The position numbers and the translations under genes were made by a program. The notes under the pieces were generated by a model. That model was given only the letters and a program-made list of their open reading frames with translations. It did not search any database and had not been told where the DNA came from. Shown in pieces: positions 9,134 to 17,124 of a stretch of 64,000 nucleotides of DNA; within the stretch, counting starts at the first letter, position 1, and each line of letters begins with the position of its first letter. The stretch comes from an uncultured Muribaculaceae bacterium (lineage in GTDB: Bacteria; Bacteroidota; Bacteroidia; Bacteroidales; Muribaculaceae): contig CAJUFH010000004.1 of assembly GCA_910585755.1 (NCBI GenBank), forward strand, positions 25,094-89,093. Reading direction: 5' to 3'.

Positions 9134-9883
9134 ATGCTTGAACGCGACGAATATATCTTCGGGATACGCCCGGTAATCGAGGCCATTGAGGCCGGAAAGG
9201 AAATTGACAAGGTGCTGCTTCGCAAGGACCTCCAGGGGGAGCTTGCCAAGGAGCTGTTCGACGTGATACACCGCTACGGCATAGTGACCCAGCGGGTCCC
9301 CGCCGACAAAATCGACCGCATAACCCGCAAGAACCACCAGGGGGTGCTCGCCATCCTTTCCGCCGTCAGCTACGACTCGCTGGAAAACTTGGTGCCCCGG
9401 CTCTACGAGGAGGGGAAGATGCCGTTCCTGGTAATCCTCGACGGAGTGACCGACGTGCGTAATTTCGGCGCCATCGCCCGCACCTGCGAGTGCGCCGGGG
9501 CCGACGCGATAGTGATACCCCGCAAAGGGGGCGTAAGCGTCTGCGGCGACGCCGTGAAGACCTCTGCCGGAGCGCTGAGCTATCTTCCAGTCTGCCGTGA
9601 GAAGAGCATCGTCAACGCCGTGAAATTCCTGAAGGACAACGGCTATAAGGTCGTTGCCGCCTCAGAGAAGGCCACGGAAAACTATACCGAGGCTGACTTC
9701 ACCGGCCCTGTCGCCATCGTTATGGGGGCTGAGGACATAGGAATCGATCCCGGTGTCCTGCGCCAGTGCGACACCATCGTATCCATCCCCCAGCGCGGCC
9801 GTATCGGCTCCCTCAACGTCTCCGTCGCCGCCGGCATCCTCATCTACGAAGTCCTCCGCCAGCGCCTCACCGCCCCCTCCTGA
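9134..9883 (+). CDS. rlmB: 23S rRNA (guanosine-2'-O-)-methyltransferase, TrmH/RlmB family
   Basis: 249 residues. The N-terminal part (FGIRPVIEAIEAGKEIDKVL, later RITRKNHQGVLA) is the SpoU substrate-binding domain. The C-terminal part is the knotted SPOUT methyltransferase: motif 1 LDGVTDVRNFGAIARTCE, motif 2 IVMGAEDIGIDPGVL, motif 3 IPQRGRIGSLNVSVAAGILI. It should 2'-O-methylate a guanosine in 23S rRNA using S-adenosylmethionine; exact site specificity (RlmB against another TrmH paralogue) is inferred from length and domain order. It is the last gene of the plus-strand block and is followed by a strong terminator. Confidence 0.9.
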   Translation: MLERDEYIFGIRPVIEAIEAGKEIDKVLLRKDLQGELAKELFDVIHRYGIVTQRVPADKIDRITRKNHQGVLAILSAVSYDSLENLVPRLYEEGKMPFLVILDGVTDVRNFGAIARTCECAGADAIVIPRKGGVSVCGDAVKTSAGALSYLPVCREKSIVNAVKFLKDNGYKVVAASEKATENYTEADFTGPVAIVMGAEDIGIDPGVLRQCDTIVSIPQRGRIGSLNVSVAAGILIYEVLRQRLTAPS

Positions 9884-9910
9884 CTGTAGAAGACTATATT
9901 ATTAATATAG

Positions 9911-9956
9911 CATATGACAACCCCGCAGATAGCAGTATCCGCGGGGTTGTCATATG
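9911..9956. terminator. Strong hairpin between convergent rlmB and sigma factor genes
   Basis: A perfect 16-base stem (9911-9926 with 9941-9956) and a 14-base loop. CATATGACAACCCCGC pairs with its reverse complement; the plus side is followed by GCGTTTTA and the minus side by CTATATTAA. It lies between two converging genes and probably ends both transcripts. Confidence 0.85.
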
Positions 9957-9979
9957 CGTTTTAGGGGAGGAAAGGGAGG

Positions 9980-10570
9980 TCAGCGGGTCAGGACGATGTT
10001 TTTGTCCTGGGCGATGCGGCGCATGTTGAGGACGGCGTAGCGCATGCGGCCCAGGGCGGTGTTGATGCTGACGCCGGTAGCCTCGGCGATTTCCTTGAAC
10101 GACATGTTGCGGTAGAAGCGCATATCGAGCACCTCGCGCTGCGCTTCTGGAAGGGAGTCCATGATGCGGCGCACGTCGGTGTGGATCTGGGAGGTGACGA
10201 GTATGTCCTCGATGTTCTCCTCGGAAAGGTCGCGGCGGTTGAGCACATCGGTCTCCTCCTGGTCGGCCGACATGGTGTTCTCGCTCTTTTCCTGGCGGAA
10301 GAAGTCGATGATGATGTTGTGGGCGATTCGCATGAGCCACGCCGAGAATTTGCCGGACTCGGTGTAACGGCCCTGCTTGATGGTTGTGATTGCCTTGACG
10401 AATGTCTCCTGGAAGATGTCGTCGGCGATGTCTTTGTTTTTAACGATGTTTAAAATATAGGTGAAGACTCTCTGCTGGTGACGCTTGAGAAGCGTGTCGA
10501 AGGCGGTGTTGTCTCCGTTGAAGAAAGCGGTTACCAACTTTTCGTCGGTGAGCCGGGAAAGATTTTGCAT
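9980..10570 (-). CDS. ECF-type RNA polymerase sigma factor
   Basis: 196 residues. Region 2 is clear (DTLLKRHQQRVFTYILNIVK, then DIADDIFQETFVKAI and FSAWLMRIAHNIIIDFFRQE), as is region 4 (LPEAQREVLDMRFYRNMSFK then EIAEATGVSINTALGRMRYA), a sigma-70 region 4 helix-turn-helix. An acidic linker (SADQEETDVLNRRDLSEENI) joins them. No anti-sigma or SusC/SusD genes lie next to it, so it is a stand-alone factor rather than a polysaccharide-utilisation switch. It has its own housekeeping-type promoter. Targets cannot be read from this window. Confidence 0.93.
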   Translation of the reverse strand: MQNLSRLTDEKLVTAFFNGDNTAFDTLLKRHQQRVFTYILNIVKNKDIADDIFQETFVKAITTIKQGRYTESGKFSAWLMRIAHNIIIDFFRQEKSENTMSADQEETDVLNRRDLSEENIEDILVTSQIHTDVRRIMDSLPEAQREVLDMRFYRNMSFKEIAEATGVSINTALGRMRYAVLNMRRIAQDKNIVLTR

Positions 10571-10690
10571 TATCGTCAGTAGTTTAGATTAAGTAGAAAT
10601 TCAATCTATAGGCTGATAATTTTTAGTTGGAAGATAAGTTTTTAGTTGACGATTGGCTGTTGTTGCTGATTCACTATGTTTTCTGTATCG

Positions 10691-10722
10691 CAAAATTACG
10701 AAATAGGAACGTAACTGCCAAA
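10691..10722 (-). promoter_or_regulatory. Promoter of the ECF sigma gene
   Basis: On the minus strand TTTG (10719-10722), 20 bases, TAATTTTG (10691-10698), a full match to the Bacteroidetes consensus. The predicted transcript has a leader of about 115 bases before the start at 10570. Confidence 0.7.
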
Positions 10723-10928
10723 TAAATTTCCACCTCGTTATGATTTTTTTGCTAATACGGGGGCAATAATCGTTTCCGTTAAGCGTTGACAACTAACCGC
10801 TGTGTCCTTGTAAGGGATTTTCACAGTCCGGCAATTCGGCGGGGCGTTTTTTCGCGGATGGCGGGGCAATATTCCGCCTTTTCGGGCGTTATAAAGATGT
10901 ATCCAAAATCAACTAACATAGCGTGCCT

Positions 10929-11117
10929 ATGAAAAATGATTCTACCCATCTAATCCCTTCCTCTTCATCCGCAATGAATCACGCTTGTCTGCACGGGCGC
11001 CGCTCGTCGGCCGCCGCGCCGCGCCGCGTCACGATCGCCGCGATACGCCAGTTCGCCCGCTCTTACTCGTGCGCCGCGACCCTTCCCCCCTCCCTGGGGT
11101 GCTTCGTCGCCAACTAA
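10929..11117 (+). CDS. Candidate small protein (62 residues), unknown function
   Basis: In the 814-base gap between the sigma gene and the M6 protease an open frame runs from ATG 10929 (a GTG at 10923 is also in frame) to TAA 11117. It starts MKNDSTHLIPSSSSAMNHAC, has a basic middle (HGRRSSAAAPRRVT) and ends IRQFARSYSCAATLPPSLGCFVAN. The ending 'IRQFAR.Y...LP..LG.FVAN' resembles, from memory, short Bacteroidales proteins of unknown role; I cannot verify this. A rho-independent terminator 62 bases downstream supports a separate transcript. High GC content makes chance open frames common here, so coding status is uncertain. Confidence 0.45.
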   Translation: MKNDSTHLIPSSSSAMNHACLHGRRSSAAAPRRVTIAAIRQFARSYSCAATLPPSLGCFVAN

Positions 11118-11178
11118 CCGCCGTCAGGCCGCACCAAAATTCATCACTGAAAGGATATTGGGCCGCGAAGCCCCGTAG

Positions 11179-11212
11179 CGCCGTGAAACGCAATCGCGTT
11201 TCACGGCGTTTT
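11179..11212 (+). terminator. Rho-independent terminator after the small ORF
   Basis: A perfect 13-base stem, CGCCGTGAAACGC (11179-11191) with its complement (11196-11208), a 4-base loop AATC, then TTTTC. It ends a plus-strand transcript that can only come from the region 10.8-11.1 kb, so something short is transcribed there. Confidence 0.85.
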
Positions 11213-11245
11213 CGTTCGCTGAGAAACCCTTTTTGTTGAATAATA

Positions 11246-11276
11246 TTCGGTATATGCGGTTTTTTCAGTAAGTTCG
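11246..11276 (+). promoter_or_regulatory. Putative promoter of the M6 metalloprotease
   Basis: TTCG (11246-11249), 19 bases, TAAGTTCG (11269-11276): each box has one change from the Bacteroidetes consensus. It lies 108 bases before the protease start. Confidence 0.4.
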
Positions 11277-11384
11277 CGATGAGATTAAACAAAACCTAAA
11301 ACCTGGGGTCTCATATTAAGAGTCCGCCTCGCGGGCTTTCATCACATTGTCCCCGGAAAATAATACCATACGCGAAAGAATCAT

Positions 11385-13772
11385 ATGAAGAGAATCCTTT
11401 TTGCGGCCCTGGCCGCTGCCGTTTCGTCGGTGGCGGCTTATGCCGTGCCCGCCAAGCCGGGTTTGAAGAAGACTGTGACCGGCCCTGACGGTGCGAAAAT
11501 CGAGGTGTCGGTGGTTGGTGACGAGAATTTCCACTATTTCGTGGCCCCTGATGGTCGTCCGATGACAGTTGCGGCTGACGGAAGTTATGAATATACTACA
11601 CCGGAAACGGTCAACGCAGCGGCCAAGGCTCGCAAAAGCGCGCGCCGCGGGGCGGCCAGCCGCGCCGCGTCCGACCACAACGTCTCGCAGGTCCCCCATA
11701 TCGGTTCGCCGCGGGTTCCGATTATCCTTGTGGACTATACCGATACAAAGTTTCTCGACGGGAACAACGCCAACGCTACCTTCCGTAAGTTTTTCAGCGA
11801 GGGGGAGAAGAGCGCCTACCAGTATTTCGCGGACCAGTCGAACGGACGCTTCACTCCTCAGTTTGATGTCTACGGCCCGTACCATCTGAAGAATAACCGC
11901 AGATATTATGGCGGTAATTCTGGTGACAACGACTTGCGGCCCGGCACTATGGTCGCCGAGGCCTGCATCGGTCTCGACAGCGAGATAGACTTCTCGCTTT
12001 ACGACAACAACGGCGACGGAGAGTGCGACGTCGTGATCGTGCTTTATGCCGGGGTGGGCGAGGCCTCTTCCGATGTCGCCGAATCCGTCTGGCCGCACCA
12101 GTGGGATCTTGGTTCGTCGGACTATGGCCGCGACCCGCGTCTCGACGGCGTGACGGTCAGCAAATACGCCGCTTTCAACGAGGTCCATGGCGACTATCAG
12201 TCGCAGATTGACGGCATAGGGACTTTCTGCCACGAGTTCTCCCACTGCCTCGGGCTCCCCGACTTCTACGATACGCAGTACGGCGGCCATTTCGGCATGG
12301 GCCCCTGGTCGCTGATGGACTATGGCTCCTATAACGACGACACCTATACCCCGATCGGCTATTCGGCGTATGAGAAATGGTTTATGGGGTGGATTGACGA
12401 TATTCCGGAGCCTACACCCGGGACAACCGTCACTATGCCGGTGTTCAACCAGAAAAACGCCGCTACCGATGTCGCCTATCGCCTGGTGAACCCATCGAAT
12501 GACAACGAGTATTATGTCCTGGAAAACCGCGCCAAGCAGGGGTGGGACTCCGCGATAGAGGCCGAAGGGCTGATGATTTACCACGTCACCTATGACGCAT
12601 ACCGCTGGAATCAGAACTGCGTGAATGATTATTCACCTGAATGTATGGCGATTGTCGCCGCCGACAACCAGCGCACCGATAATTCGGTCGCGGGAGACCT
12701 GTTCCCATACCGCACGGTTGACTCGTTTACCGCGACATCGCGCCCCGCAGCGACCCTTAACAGCGGTGCGAAGACCCTCGACAAGCCGGTTACCGACATC
12801 AAGCGCGGAACCGACGGCGTGGTGACTTTCCGCTATATGGCCGATGCGCTTCCCCCTCTTGACGCTCCCGACTTCGGCGAGAACCTTCCTACCGCCGAGG
12901 AGCTTATGGCTGCTTCTGACGGATTTACGGCCAAATGGCCCGCGGTGGATGCCGGATTCGGCGTGACATACACGCTCGACATACGCCCCCACAGTTTCTC
13001 GAACGCGACGCTCGTGCTCGACGAGGACTGCACCGACGGCGAAACATCCTGGACCACCGACGGATATGTGGCGGCTGACGGTAACGTCGTGCGCCTCGGT
13101 TCCAGCAACCGTACCGGCTCGATGACTTCCCCTAACTTCACCGTGGCTTCCGGCGAGGGGATAACTGTTTTCGTCAGCGCCGCTTATTATAACAACGACG
13201 GCTCCTCGCTTGACGTTGATATTCTAACGGCCGGAGGCAGCGTCGCAGCTACCAATAGCATCGACCTCTCTTCCGATTACGTGACCTATGCTGTGAAATT
13301 CCCGCAGGTGGCCGACGGCACATACAAGGTATGCCTCCAGACTACCGCCAAGAAGAAGCGCGTAATGCTCGAATGGGCCAAGGTCTTTGACGGCGATGCG
13401 GACGACCCTGAAGCCGCTCCCTCCCGCGCTGCGGCTGACAAGCCGGTTAATCCCGCGACCGAAAGCCGCCAGATTGCCGGCATAAGCGGGACAGAATACT
13501 GCGTCACCGGCCTCACGCCCGGCGGTGTTTACGACTGGAAGGTAAAGGCTTGCGCCGTCAATCCCGACGATGCCGCTGATTCGGCCTGGTCGAAGACAGT
13601 TACCGTCGAGCTTCCGCTGACCTCCTCCATCGGCGCGATTAACGCCGCTGACCCTGCGGCCGCTCCCGTTGAGTACTTCGACCTCTCCGGCCGCCGCCTG
13701 ACCGCTCCCGCCTCCTCCGGCCTCTACATCGAGCGCCGCGGCTCGACCGTCACCAAGCGCGCCGCCCGCTAA
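11385..13772 (+). CDS. Secreted M6 family metalloprotease with T9SS-type C-terminal sorting domain
   Basis: 795 residues. A signal peptide (MKRILFAALAAAVSSVAAYA) is followed by a propeptide-like region, then an immune-inhibitor-A-like M6 domain with the zinc motif HEFSHCLGLPDFYD (HExxHxxGxxD) near residue 285 and the downstream GMGPWSLMDYGSY turn. After about residue 490 come beta-rich modules (fibronectin/MAM-like). The last 45 residues read VEYFDLSGRRLTAPASSGLY then a basic end, the pattern of a type-A T9SS sorting domain that is cleaved during export. It is thus likely a surface or secreted protease. It stands alone, between a terminator and the repeat-flanked transposase. Substrate is unknown. 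Confidence 0.92.
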   Translation: MKRILFAALAAAVSSVAAYAVPAKPGLKKTVTGPDGAKIEVSVVGDENFHYFVAPDGRPMTVAADGSYEYTTPETVNAAAKARKSARRGAASRAASDHNVSQVPHIGSPRVPIILVDYTDTKFLDGNNANATFRKFFSEGEKSAYQYFADQSNGRFTPQFDVYGPYHLKNNRRYYGGNSGDNDLRPGTMVAEACIGLDSEIDFSLYDNNGDGECDVVIVLYAGVGEASSDVAESVWPHQWDLGSSDYGRDPRLDGVTVSKYAAFNEVHGDYQSQIDGIGTFCHEFSHCLGLPDFYDTQYGGHFGMGPWSLMDYGSYNDDTYTPIGYSAYEKWFMGWIDDIPEPTPGTTVTMPVFNQKNAATDVAYRLVNPSNDNEYYVLENRAKQGWDSAIEAEGLMIYHVTYDAYRWNQNCVNDYSPECMAIVAADNQRTDNSVAGDLFPYRTVDSFTATSRPAATLNSGAKTLDKPVTDIKRGTDGVVTFRYMADALPPLDAPDFGENLPTAEELMAASDGFTAKWPAVDAGFGVTYTLDIRPHSFSNATLVLDEDCTDGETSWTTDGYVAADGNVVRLGSSNRTGSMTSPNFTVASGEGITVFVSAAYYNNDGSSLDVDILTAGGSVAATNSIDLSSDYVTYAVKFPQVADGTYKVCLQTTAKKKRVMLEWAKVFDGDADDPEAAPSRAAADKPVNPATESRQIAGISGTEYCVTGLTPGGVYDWKVKACAVNPDDAADSAWSKTVTVELPLTSSIGAINAADPAAAPVEYFDLSGRRLTAPASSGLYIERRGSTVTKRAAR

Positions 13773-13785
13773 TCCTGGCCCTTTC

Positions 13786-13894
13786 GCCTCTTTGCTCCTT
13801 CGCTCGGCTTACGCCTCGCGCACCTCTCAGCTCCCGTTTTTTGCTCCGCACAATTGGTGCGCGAGGCGTAAGCCGAGCGAAGGAGCAAAGAGGC
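13786..13894. repeat. 39-bp perfect inverted repeat upstream of the transposase
   Basis: Bases 13786-13824 and 13856-13894 are exact reverse complements over 39 bases, with a 31-base loop. The arm reads GCCTCTTTGCTCCTTCGCTC and continues to GCGCACC. It starts 14 bases after the M6 protease stop and ends 54 bases before the transposase start. It is probably a REP-type substrate of the neighbouring enzyme, and may also terminate transcription. Confidence 0.95.
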
Positions 13895-13947
13895 AAGGAA
13901 AAGAGGCTGAAAATAAAAGCAATATAAACCCTGGAAAAACTTCCTCG

Positions 13948-14961
13948 ATGCTTACCGCCGACTCTCCCCGCAACACGAGGCTTCAAAACTGCCCCTGGCT
14001 CAGAACCGAGCCGAAGAGGCGCCAGACCAGGAGGGCCTATGGCCACGACTACCAAGCACCGGGAGTCTATATGATTACTATGACAGCGGAGGGCCACCGC
14101 CCTCCGCTGTCTTCTATTTCCCGAAGCGCTGATGGCAAGCCGCAGGTTGAGCTTACTCCCCTTGGAGCGCTTATCTGTGATGCCATAACCGGGATTACCC
14201 GCCATACCCCGAGCCTCGAAGTCCGCGCCTCGGTAATCATGCCGGACCATATACACCTCCTCATATGGGTACGGGAGCGCCTGGAGCGCGACCTGGGGCA
14301 ATATCTCGCGGGATTCAAGGCCGCCTGTTCAAAACTTTTGCGCGAGGCCCGCGGTCTCGGCCCCGACGAGCCGCTGGAACCGCTGTTTCTCCCGGGCTTC
14401 CACGACCGCCTGATCCGCGACAGCGGCCAGTACGACACCTGCGCCCGGTATATAGCCGACAATCCCCGCCGGCTGTTGGTCAGACGGGAGCGCCCCGACC
14501 TGTTCCGCCGTTACAACCGGCTGACAATTTGCGGTCACGATTACGCCGCTTACGGGAATATCTTCCTGTTGAGGAATTTCGACAAGCGATGCGTGATGAT
14601 TCACCGCGCCGATACCGCCGCTGACAAGGCCCGGCAGCGGGCCGAATGGATTTGGTGCGCCGCCAACGGGGGAGTGCTTGTATCCCCCTTTATCTCGAAA
14701 GAGGAGAAAGCCGTCCGCGACGAGGCGCTCTCTGTCGGCGGAAACATTATCACCCTCCGCTACGATGGTTTCCCGGAGCGATTCAAGCCGTCGGCGGCTG
14801 AGTTCGTGCTTTGCTCCGAAGGCCGATTGCTGCTGCTCGCTCCCTGGCCGGAAAACAGCGCACAGGTGCAACTTTCCCGTTCCGTCTCACTGCGTATGAA
14901 CGCGCTCGCCCAGCGAATCGCGGCTATGGGTTACGATGAGCAGATGACGCTTCGCCGATGA
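13948..14961 (+). CDS. REP-associated tyrosine transposase (RAYT-like, IS200/Y1 superfamily) with C-terminal extension
   Basis: 337 residues from ATG 13948; the frame is open upstream but that part is only the inverted repeat in translation. Residues 30-180 carry the Y1/HUH nuclease fold: YMITMTAEGHRPPL, the metal-binding His pair in MPDHIHLLIWV (His101, His103), and a candidate catalytic tyrosine in YDTCARYIADNP (Tyr162 or Tyr168). RAYTs are single-copy HUH enzymes linked with REP palindromes, and here a 39-bp perfect inverted repeat lies directly upstream. Residues 210-330 are extra: GGVLVSPFISKEEKAVRDEA, later FVLCSEGRLLLLAPWP, which resembles a SLOG/DprA-like Rossmann domain (inference). 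Its 3' end overlaps wbqC by 38 bases on the other strand. Confidence 0.85.
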   Translation: MLTADSPRNTRLQNCPWLRTEPKRRQTRRAYGHDYQAPGVYMITMTAEGHRPPLSSISRSADGKPQVELTPLGALICDAITGITRHTPSLEVRASVIMPDHIHLLIWVRERLERDLGQYLAGFKAACSKLLREARGLGPDEPLEPLFLPGFHDRLIRDSGQYDTCARYIADNPRRLLVRRERPDLFRRYNRLTICGHDYAAYGNIFLLRNFDKRCVMIHRADTAADKARQRAEWIWCAANGGVLVSPFISKEEKAVRDEALSVGGNIITLRYDGFPERFKPSAAEFVLCSEGRLLLLAPWPENSAQVQLSRSVSLRMNALAQRIAAMGYDEQMTLRR

Positions 14962-15649
14962 CCCGGCGGAGGTAGAGGGGGGATTCGGGGCCGAGGTTGA
15001 AGAGGAGGTCGAGGGCCGAGAGGTTTGGGAGGTAGCCGAAGCGGTCGGCACGCACCTGGTAATAGGGGGTGGCGGCTATGGCGGCTTCGAGGGGATTGTC
15101 GAGGAGGTTAAGCTGTTTTTTGTCCTGTTGGTCGGTGATTGGTTCCTCGGTATAGCTGACGATTGTCTCGATGCCGAGGAGGGGGCGGAGTGTCTCGTCG
15201 ATGCGGCGGTCGAGGGTCGCGATTGTGGGTGTATCCGGATTGGCAGGGCCGTTCCCGGCCTCGGAAGAGGAAACTTCGGGAATAAGCGGGAGGATTTCGT
15301 CGGCGTAGTATTCAAAGAAGGGGGTGCGACCGTAGGCCGATTCGAGGGTGACGCGGTGGATGTGCCACCAGCGGCCATGGCCGCTCAGGGGGACGTCGGC
15401 CCAGCGGGCCATGCGCAGGCCGTGGGGCTTGCCGACAGCCGCCGTAAGGCTTACCGGGCCGTGGGTGTCGGCGATGTCGCACCGGTGGACCGCTTTCTGA
15501 CGCTTGTCATAGAGGGTGCCGAGGCAGACGGTGGCCTCGGGATATGCCGCCATGAGGGCGTAATAGGCGATCGAGCCGAAATAACGCGGCGGAAGCATGA
15601 TGCTTCCGCCGCTGTGTATCGCGAGATGATTCATCTTCCGAACAGTCAT
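14924..15649 (-). CDS. WbqC family protein
   Basis: 241 residues. The conserved features GGSIMLPPRYFGSIAYYALM, YDKRQKAVHRCDIA, then P-L-S-G-H-G-R-WWHIHRVTLESAYGRTPFFEYYADE match the WbqC-like family, found in O-antigen loci elsewhere and next to lepB in Bacteroidetes. Its activity is not established. The start overlaps the lepB stop in an ATGA junction (15646-15649), so it is translated with lepB. Its last 38 bases overlap the 3' end of the transposase gene on the opposite strand, suggesting that the transposase segment arrived or decayed right up to this gene. Confidence 0.87.
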   Translation of the reverse strand: MTVRKMNHLAIHSGGSIMLPPRYFGSIAYYALMAAYPEATVCLGTLYDKRQKAVHRCDIADTHGPVSLTAAVGKPHGLRMARWADVPLSGHGRWWHIHRVTLESAYGRTPFFEYYADEILPLIPEVSSSEAGNGPANPDTPTIATLDRRIDETLRPLLGIETIVSYTEEPITDQQDKKQLNLLDNPLEAAIAATPYYQVRADRFGYLPNLSALDLLFNLGPESPLYLRRVIGEASSAHRNP

Positions 15650-17097
15650 TTGTCGGGGTTCGCGTCGCGGAACACGCGGTTCCAGCGTATGCCGCCGTCG
15701 AAGATACCCTTGTCTTTGTCGAACGAAATCAGCACGCGCCAGGGGGTGCCGACAATGTGGTCCTCTGGCACGAAGCCCCAGTAGCGCGAATCGAGGGAGT
15801 TGTCTCGGTTGTCACCCATCATGAAGTAATAGTCCATCTTGAAGGCGTAGTAGTCCCGGGGCTTGCCGTCGATATACAGCTTGCCGTCGCGGAACTCCGC
15901 TGTCGGGTTATCTTCGTAGACCCGGATGCAGCGGCCGTAAATGTTCCAGGCAGCCTGGTCCATCTTCAGCGCTGTGCCTTTCTTTGGAATCCACAGGCCG
16001 CTATCGCCGCCGTAGTCCGCCCTGGTCCAGTCAGCCGATACCCCTTCGGGGAAGAGGCTGAGGACGGTTTCGGGCTGCGGCTCGTCCTTCATCAGCTTGG
16101 CGAAGCGTCCCGACTGCTCCATCTCTTTTACCATCGTGTCGGTAAGGGGGGAGATATACACGCGGGGCACGGAGCCATTGTCGTTTACCTTGAATCCGAG
16201 GGATATAAGCCCGGGGATGTCGGCGGGGGAAACGTCGATCGCGTGGCGGTCGTCGACGGCGATTCCGAGCGCTTCAAACTCCTCGTCGGTGAGGGGAGCG
16301 CCGTTTACCTGGTAGAAGTAGTTGAACTGGGCGTCGGCCGGGGTGGGCATCGCTTCGCCGTCGATATAGATGATGCCGTCGGCAATCCTGATGCGCTGGC
16401 CGGGAAGCCCGACGCAGCGCTTGACGTAGTTCTCGCGGCGGTCGACAGGGCGGTAGATCTGCTCGCCGAAAGTCGCCTTGTCGCCCAGGACGCGGTCGCG
16501 GCCGTGCATCGATACCAGGGAGTAGTAGTCGGGGTTGGTGACCTTCGACATGACGGTGTCTCCGGCGGGGAAGTTGAACACGACTATGTCGCCCCATTCA
16601 ACGTCGCGCTGCCCCTTGAGGCGCTTGTAGCCGACCGAGGGATGGTCAAGGTAGCTCTTTCCAAGTCCGAAGGGCATCTCGTTGTGGACCAGCGGGAAGT
16701 AAACCGGGGTCATCGGGACGCGGGGTCCGTAGACTGTCTTGTTGACAAACAGGTAGTCGCCGGTCAGGAGGGTTTTCTCAAGCGACGAGGAGGGTATCTG
16801 GTAGTTCTGGCCCAGGAAGGCGAACACGAAGTAAACCAGCACCAGGGCGTAGACGATGGCGTCGACCCACGACATTACGCTCCTGACAGTCTTGTTTTTC
16901 GACTTTTTCCACCAGGTGAAGGGGATGTAGCCGGTTATGTAGATGTCGAAAAGGAGTATGCCGCCGAGGAGCAGCCACCAGTTGCCCATCCAGGCAACCC
17001 ACAGAATGTAGAGCAACATCACCAGTCCGAACCTTACCCATCGGGTAGGGCGGTTCTCGCTGACGCGGCGGAGGAAGTCTTCTTTATTGAAAGTCAT
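15646..17097 (-). CDS. lepB: Signal peptidase I
   Basis: 483 residues, the long Bacteroidetes form. Two membrane spans lie near residues 20-95. The catalytic serine is in QIPSSSLEKTLLTGDYLFVN, the catalytic lysine in ENYVKRCVGLPGQRIRI, and box E is MGDNRDNSLDSRYWGFVPED. A long insertion of roughly 150 residues separates the lysine box from box E (residues about 245-420), which explains the length. It cleaves signal peptides of exported proteins at the outer face of the inner membrane. It lies 27 bases after dapB and is coupled to wbqC. Confidence 0.96.
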   Translation of the reverse strand: MTFNKEDFLRRVSENRPTRWVRFGLVMLLYILWVAWMGNWWLLLGGILLFDIYITGYIPFTWWKKSKNKTVRSVMSWVDAIVYALVLVYFVFAFLGQNYQIPSSSLEKTLLTGDYLFVNKTVYGPRVPMTPVYFPLVHNEMPFGLGKSYLDHPSVGYKRLKGQRDVEWGDIVVFNFPAGDTVMSKVTNPDYYSLVSMHGRDRVLGDKATFGEQIYRPVDRRENYVKRCVGLPGQRIRIADGIIYIDGEAMPTPADAQFNYFYQVNGAPLTDEEFEALGIAVDDRHAIDVSPADIPGLISLGFKVNDNGSVPRVYISPLTDTMVKEMEQSGRFAKLMKDEPQPETVLSLFPEGVSADWTRADYGGDSGLWIPKKGTALKMDQAAWNIYGRCIRVYEDNPTAEFRDGKLYIDGKPRDYYAFKMDYYFMMGDNRDNSLDSRYWGFVPEDHIVGTPWRVLISFDKDKGIFDGGIRWNRVFRDANPDK

Positions 17098-17124
17098 TTC
17101 GTTGTAGTTTCAAAGGATTGGCGC

